Part shown: positions 6,254-8,959 of the stretch, piece after piece
Layout of the letters: each line of letters opens with the position of its first letter
Numbering within the stretch: the first letter of the stretch is position 1
Source of the DNA: Sphingomonas paucimobilis
GTDB taxonomy: Bacteria > Pseudomonadota > Alphaproteobacteria > Sphingomonadales > Sphingomonadaceae
Length of the DNA stretch: 8,959 nt
Assembly (NCBI GenBank): GCA_945860425.1
Contig: CAMAQU010000056.1
Location: forward strand, 1 to 8,959
Direction: 5' to 3'
Made by a program: the position numbers and the translations under genes
The notes under the pieces: model-generated
The model's input: only the letters and a program-made list of their open reading frames with translations
Told to the model about the DNA's origin: nothing
The model's database searches: none

Positions 6254-6299
6254 GCCTCGCGCCCCTCCCGCAAGCGGGAGGGGATGGGGGGGGCGAGGC
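6254..6299. repeat. GC-rich REP-like double-stem palindrome
   Basis: The inner stem pairs CCCCTCCCGC (6262-6271) with GCGGGAGGGG (6274-6283), perfect over 10 bp with AA between. The outer stem pairs GCCTCGC (6254-6260) with GCGAGGC (6293-6299). An eight-G run (6286-6293) lies on the 3' side. The element ends one base from the yceI stop codon. Neither strand shows a T-run after it, so it is not a typical intrinsic terminator. Short palindromes of this CCCTCCCGC/GCGGGAGGG type are, as I recall, dispersed in many copies between sphingomonad genes. Only one copy is in this window, so its repeat nature is not shown here. Confidence 0.6.
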
Positions 6300-6300
6300 C

Positions 6301-6912
6301 CTATTTTTCAAAAGCGATGCTGATGTCGATCTTCACGTCATCACCGACCAGCGGAACATATTTGGCCATGCCCCAGTCGCTGCGCTTCAGCGTGGTTGAT
6401 CCATGAAAGCCGATGGTTGCTTTCTTGGACATGGGGTTGCTGCCCGCGCCAGTAAATTCCGCGTCGAGCATAACGGGCTTGGTCACACCCAACAGGGTCA
6501 GATTGCCAGTGATCTTGGCCTTATTCCCCTTCGCCTCCACCTTGGTTGAGACGAAAGTCGCGGTTGGATATTTTGCCGCATCAAGGAAATCTGCGGTCAT
6601 CATGTGCTTGGTTAAATCACCGCGCGATGTCGCCAACTCTGCAACCGGAATGGTAATGTTGACCTGTGCGTCATTGGGCTTTGCGGGGTCGATCGTGAGG
6701 CTTCCGGTTGGTTGACCGAAAATGCCGAAATAATCGTTGAAGCCAAAGTGATTCACGGTCCAGCGGATCTGCGCATGGTGATTGTCGACCGCATAGGTGC
6801 CAGCAGCAACGCGCGACGGATCGACAACACCCGGCAGTTGAGGAGCGCCGCTCTGCGCCAAAATAGGGGCCGCCGCGAGCAGGGGAAGGGCAAGCAAAAG
6901 GGACTTATTCAT
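6301..6912 (-). CDS. YceI-family periplasmic lipid-binding protein
   Basis: 203-residue secreted protein. Residues 1-19 form a Sec signal peptide (MNK, a Leu/Ala-rich core, then ILA before Q20). The mature part is a YceI-type lipocalin-like beta barrel: YAVDNHHAQIRWTVNHFGF (40-58), a central DFLDAAKYPTATF (108-120), LTLLGVTKPV (138-147) and RSDWGM (177-182). Members of this family bind isoprenoid chains such as polyprenyl pyrophosphate or quinone-like lipids in the periplasm; the physiological role is not settled. ATG 6912 is preceded by GAGG at about 9 bases. The gene lies downstream of ilvC on the same strand, but the ilvC terminator ends only about 18 bases before its ATG, so it depends on read-through or on a promoter overlapping the terminator. 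A REP-like palindrome follows its TAG. Confidence 0.93.
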   Translation of the reverse strand: MNKSLLLALPLLAAAPILAQSGAPQLPGVVDPSRVAAGTYAVDNHHAQIRWTVNHFGFNDYFGIFGQPTGSLTIDPAKPNDAQVNITIPVAELATSRGDLTKHMMTADFLDAAKYPTATFVSTKVEAKGNKAKITGNLTLLGVTKPVMLDAEFTGAGSNPMSKKATIGFHGSTTLKRSDWGMAKYVPLVGDDVKIDISIAFEK

Positions 6913-6930
6913 GGGGGGGATCCTCTGGGG

Positions 6931-6968
6931 AAAAGAAAAAGGGCGACCCCAATGTCGGGGCCGCCCTT
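6931..6968 (-). terminator. Intrinsic terminator after ilvC
   Basis: On the - strand a stem of 10 bp (GGGCGGCCCC with GGGGTCGCCC, one G-U pair) closes a six-base loop GACATT. It extends by two A-T pairs and runs into TTTTTCTTTT (6940-6931). This is a textbook Rho-independent terminator. On the + strand the same stem contains an A-C mismatch and lacks a T-run. It lies about 40 bases past the ilvC stop and should end the ilvBNC transcript, unless it works as a partial terminator ahead of yceI. Confidence 0.9.
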
Positions 6969-6983
6969 CAATTCGTCAAGTCA

Positions 6984-6998
6984 GCCCTGTGTCAGGGC
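6984..6998. other. Small hairpin just after the ilvC stop
   Basis: GCCCTG (6984-6989) and CAGGGC (6993-6998) form a perfect 6-bp inverted repeat around three bases. It lies 9 bases past the ilvC stop codon and before the main terminator. No T-run follows, so it may protect the transcript's 3' end or be incidental. Confidence 0.4.
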
Positions 6999-7007
6999 AG
7001 GCATGGA

Positions 7008-8027
7008 TTAGTTCTTTGCCTTGTCGACCAGCTTATTCTTGGCAATCCAAGGCATCATTGCGCGCAGTTCTGAACCGACTTTTTCAATCGGGTGGGCAGC
7101 GGCAGCCTTGCGGCTGGCCTTCAATTCTGGCTGACCAGCACGGTTATCAAGCACAAAGTCCTTCACAAAGCGGCCGGACTGAATATCGGCCAGAACGCGC
7201 TTCATTTCCTTCTTTGTTTCTTCGGTGATGATGCGCGGGCCGGTTTTAATGTCGCCATATTCCGCCGTGTTTGAGATGGAATAGCGCATATTGGCGATGC
7301 CGCCTTCATAAAGCAGATCGACGATCAACTTGGTTTCATGCAGGCACTCAAAATAGGCCATTTCCGGCGCGTAGCCCGCTTCGACCAGTGTTTCAAAACC
7401 GGCTTGGATCAAGTGGGTGACGCCACCGCACAGCACGGCTTGTTCGCCGAACAGATCGGTTTCGCACTCTTCCTTGAAGTTTGTTTCGATAATGCCCGAA
7501 CGGCCGCCACCAACGCCAGAGGCATAAGCAAGCGCAATGTCATGCGCGTTGCCCGATGCGTCCTGATGAATGGCGATCAAGCAAGGTACGCCGCCGCCCT
7601 TCACATATTCACCGCGCACCGTGTGGCCGGGGCCTTTGGGGGCGATCATGATCACGTCGATATCGGCGGGTGCTTCAATGAGGCCGAAGTGAATGTTGAG
7701 GCCATGCGCAAAGGCAAGGGCCGCACCCGGCTTCATATTGGCCTTCAGATCATTGTCCCAAATGGCCGCTTGATGTTCATCGGGGGCCAAGATCATGATG
7801 ATGTCGGCCCAAGCAGCAGCGTCCGCATTGGACAAAACCTTAAAGCCAGCGCCTTCGGCCTTGGCCGCCGTTGCAGAGCCGGGGCGCAGCGCAATCGCGA
7901 CTTCCTTAATGCCCGAATCCCGGAGGTTCTGAGCATGGGCATGGCCCTGGCTGCCATAACCGACAATTGCGATCTTCTTGTTTTCGATCAGCTTCAGGTC
8001 GGCGTCACGATCATAATAAACGCGCAT
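7008..8027 (-). CDS. ilvC: Ketol-acid reductoisomerase, class I
   Basis: NADPH- and Mg-dependent enzyme that isomerises and reduces 2-acetolactate (or 2-aceto-2-hydroxybutyrate) to the dihydroxy acid, second common step of valine, leucine and isoleucine synthesis. The 339 residues are the short class I size. The Rossmann motif GYGSQGH is at 23-29, the likely catalytic His is H108 in FAHG, and KGPGHTVR is at 131-138. Metal ligands are D191 and E195 (ETDLFGEQ) and E227 and E231 (ECLHE), with S252 in SNTAEYG. ATG 8027 was chosen because GAAGGG (8040-8035) lies 7 bases upstream and the family begins M(K/R)VYYDRDAD. The ATG at 8033 sits one base after that GGG, and TTG 8042 would place the site inside the gene. 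It is 48 bases after ilvN, in one operon, and ends before a strong terminator. Confidence 0.97.
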   Translation of the reverse strand: MRVYYDRDADLKLIENKKIAIVGYGSQGHAHAQNLRDSGIKEVAIALRPGSATAAKAEGAGFKVLSNADAAAWADIIMILAPDEHQAAIWDNDLKANMKPGAALAFAHGLNIHFGLIEAPADIDVIMIAPKGPGHTVRGEYVKGGGVPCLIAIHQDASGNAHDIALAYASGVGGGRSGIIETNFKEECETDLFGEQAVLCGGVTHLIQAGFETLVEAGYAPEMAYFECLHETKLIVDLLYEGGIANMRYSISNTAEYGDIKTGPRIITEETKKEMKRVLADIQSGRFVKDFVLDNRAGQPELKASRKAAAAHPIEKVGSELRAMMPWIAKNKLVDKAKN

Positions 8028-8075
8028 TTTCATTCCCTTCAAAATCCTTGCTCTCCATGAGGGAGAGGATGTTCA

Positions 8076-8591
8076 TCAAATGGCCAATTTCCCCCGGGCC
8101 ATAGCAACGATCCCAGTTCGTGCAACCTCAACAAGGCCAATGTCTTGCATCAGTTCTACGAAACGGTCGATTTTGGTCGATGCGCCAGTCACTTCAAACA
8201 CGAAGCTTGAAATGGTCGTATCCACAACATTGGCGCGAAAAACTTCGGCAAGGCGCAGCGCCTCAATCCGGTGATCGCCCGTGCCGGCGACTTTTACCAA
8301 CGCCAGTTCCCGCTCCACATGATCGCCGAGCAGGGTGAGGTCGGTCACCTTGTGTACCGGAACCATGCGGTCCAGCTGGGCGACGACTTGCTCAATAACA
8401 GCCGGTGTTCCAGCGGTGACGATGGTGATGCGGCTGATCGAGTCATCCTCGGTAATGTCCGCAACCGTCAGGCTTTCAATATTATAGCCGCGCGCGGTGA
8501 ACATGCCCGCAATGCGCGCCAGAACGCCGGGTTCATTCGTCACAGTGACGGACAGGGTGTGCCGCTCTTTGGGGCCTTCTTTGATATGCAT
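8076..8591 (-). CDS. ilvN: Acetolactate synthase small (regulatory) subunit
   Basis: Regulatory subunit of acetohydroxyacid synthase, which stimulates the IlvB catalytic subunit and confers valine feedback inhibition. The 171 residues are the usual bacterial length. An N-terminal ACT domain spans about 10-85, with NEPGVLARIAGMF (19-31) and RGYNIESLTV (34-43) at the effector site. A C-terminal ALS_ss domain fills the rest. ATG 8591 gives the family-like start MHIKEGPKERHTLSV; the frame is open further up, but that part overlaps the end of ilvB and looks unlike the family. It begins one base after the ilvB TAA (TAAcATG), so translation is very likely coupled, keeping the subunits in balance. 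A 6-bp inverted repeat (8051-8056 with 8062-8067) lies in the gap to ilvC. The symbol could equally be ilvH. Confidence 0.96.
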   Translation of the reverse strand: MHIKEGPKERHTLSVTVTNEPGVLARIAGMFTARGYNIESLTVADITEDDSISRITIVTAGTPAVIEQVVAQLDRMVPVHKVTDLTLLGDHVERELALVKVAGTGDHRIEALRLAEVFRANVVDTTISSFVFEVTGASTKIDRFVELMQDIGLVEVARTGIVAMARGKLAI

Positions 8592-8592
8592 G

Positions 8593-8958
8593 TTACACCA
8601 GCGCCTTTGCTTCGTCGTCCAGTTCGCCGGACACTTGGTCATCGGCAAGGATCATATCGGTATGGGCCGCCCCCGATGGGATCATCGGGAAGCAGTTGGC
8701 AAGCTTTGCAACAACGCAATCGACAATCACCGGCCCGTCATGGGCGATCATTTCGGCAATGCCGGCTTCCAGTTGATCGGGCGTCTCAATGCGGATGCCC
8801 TTCCAGCCATAGGCTTCGCCCAATTTAACAAAGTCAGGCAGCGCATCGGAATAGCTTTCCGAATAGCGGCTGGAATAGGTCAATTCCTGCCATTGGCGGA
8901 CCATGCCCATATATTCATTGTTCAGGATGAAGATTTTGACTGGCAGGCGATATTGGGT
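8593..8958 (-). CDS. ilvB: Acetolactate synthase large (catalytic) subunit, C-terminal part
   Basis: About 122 C-terminal residues of the thiamine-diphosphate enzyme that condenses two pyruvates (or pyruvate with 2-ketobutyrate); the N-terminal four fifths lie beyond the right edge. The visible part starts inside the ThDP-binding C-terminal domain: LPVKIFILNNEYMGMVRQWQE holds the NN that closes the ThDP motif and the Trp that corresponds to a known herbicide-contact site in plant enzymes. It continues DFVKLGEAYGWKGIRI and ends with the conserved FPMIPSGAAHTDM. The frame is open to the last bases of the window, so the ATG at 8910 is internal. TAA 8593-8595 precedes the ilvN ATG by one base. 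The symbol could equally be ilvI; the product call is secure. Confidence 0.96.
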   Translation of the reverse strand, partial: TQYRLPVKIFILNNEYMGMVRQWQELTYSSRYSESYSDALPDFVKLGEAYGWKGIRIETPDQLEAGIAEMIAHDGPVIVDCVVAKLANCFPMIPSGAAHTDMILADDQVSGELDDEAKALV

Positions 8959-8959
8959 C

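Noticed and set aside
7338..8060. 240-codon + strand open frame opposite ilvC
   Set aside because: Mirror frame of a highly conserved gene with strong codon bias; the translation shows no family motif.
8051..8067. Small inverted repeat between ilvN and ilvC as an operator or terminator
   Set aside because: Only 6 bp with a 5-base loop and no T-run; noted under ilvN but too weak to call alone.

Overview
The window looks like a chromosomal housekeeping segment of an alphaproteobacterium, most likely a sphingomonad (Sphingomonadales). This is inferred from the style of the IlvC, IlvN, LeuA and FolD proteins, the moderately GC-rich composition, and a GC-rich hairpin element between genes of a kind I remember as common in sphingomonad genomes. 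I see no phage, insertion sequence, CRISPR or tRNA.

Layout, left to right. On the + strand: the 3' part of folD (one-carbon metabolism), then marC (inner-membrane protein), then a truncated remnant of a motB/OmpA-like gene that begins exactly at the marC stop codon. On the - strand: leuA (2-isopropylmalate synthase), preceded by a leader region with a 14-residue leader peptide containing four CTT leucine codons and two mutually exclusive RNA hairpins. This is a leucine attenuation-type control region that ordinary gene callers would miss. Divergent from it on the + strand is an epoxide hydrolase with an EHN domain. Its stop codon abuts the stop codon of a convergent EthA-like Baeyer-Villiger monooxygenase on the - strand. 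Upstream of the monooxygenase are a perfect 16-bp palindrome (candidate operator), a tandem decamer repeat and a GC-rich REP-like hairpin. Next come a secreted YceI-family protein, a strong intrinsic terminator, and the ilvB-ilvN-ilvC cluster (all - strand; ilvB runs off the window).

Function. IlvB/IlvN form acetohydroxyacid synthase and IlvC the next enzyme of valine/isoleucine synthesis. Their pathway (through IlvD, not seen here) gives 2-ketoisovalerate, the substrate LeuA commits to leucine. The window is therefore a branched-chain amino acid biosynthesis locus with an oxidative accessory pair (epoxide hydrolase and Baeyer-Villiger monooxygenase) and yceI lying between the ilv and leu genes.

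No wholly new multi-gene system is apparent. The points most worth a second look are the leu leader, the motB relic, the palindromic operator, and the terminator that leaves yceI almost no room for its own promoter.
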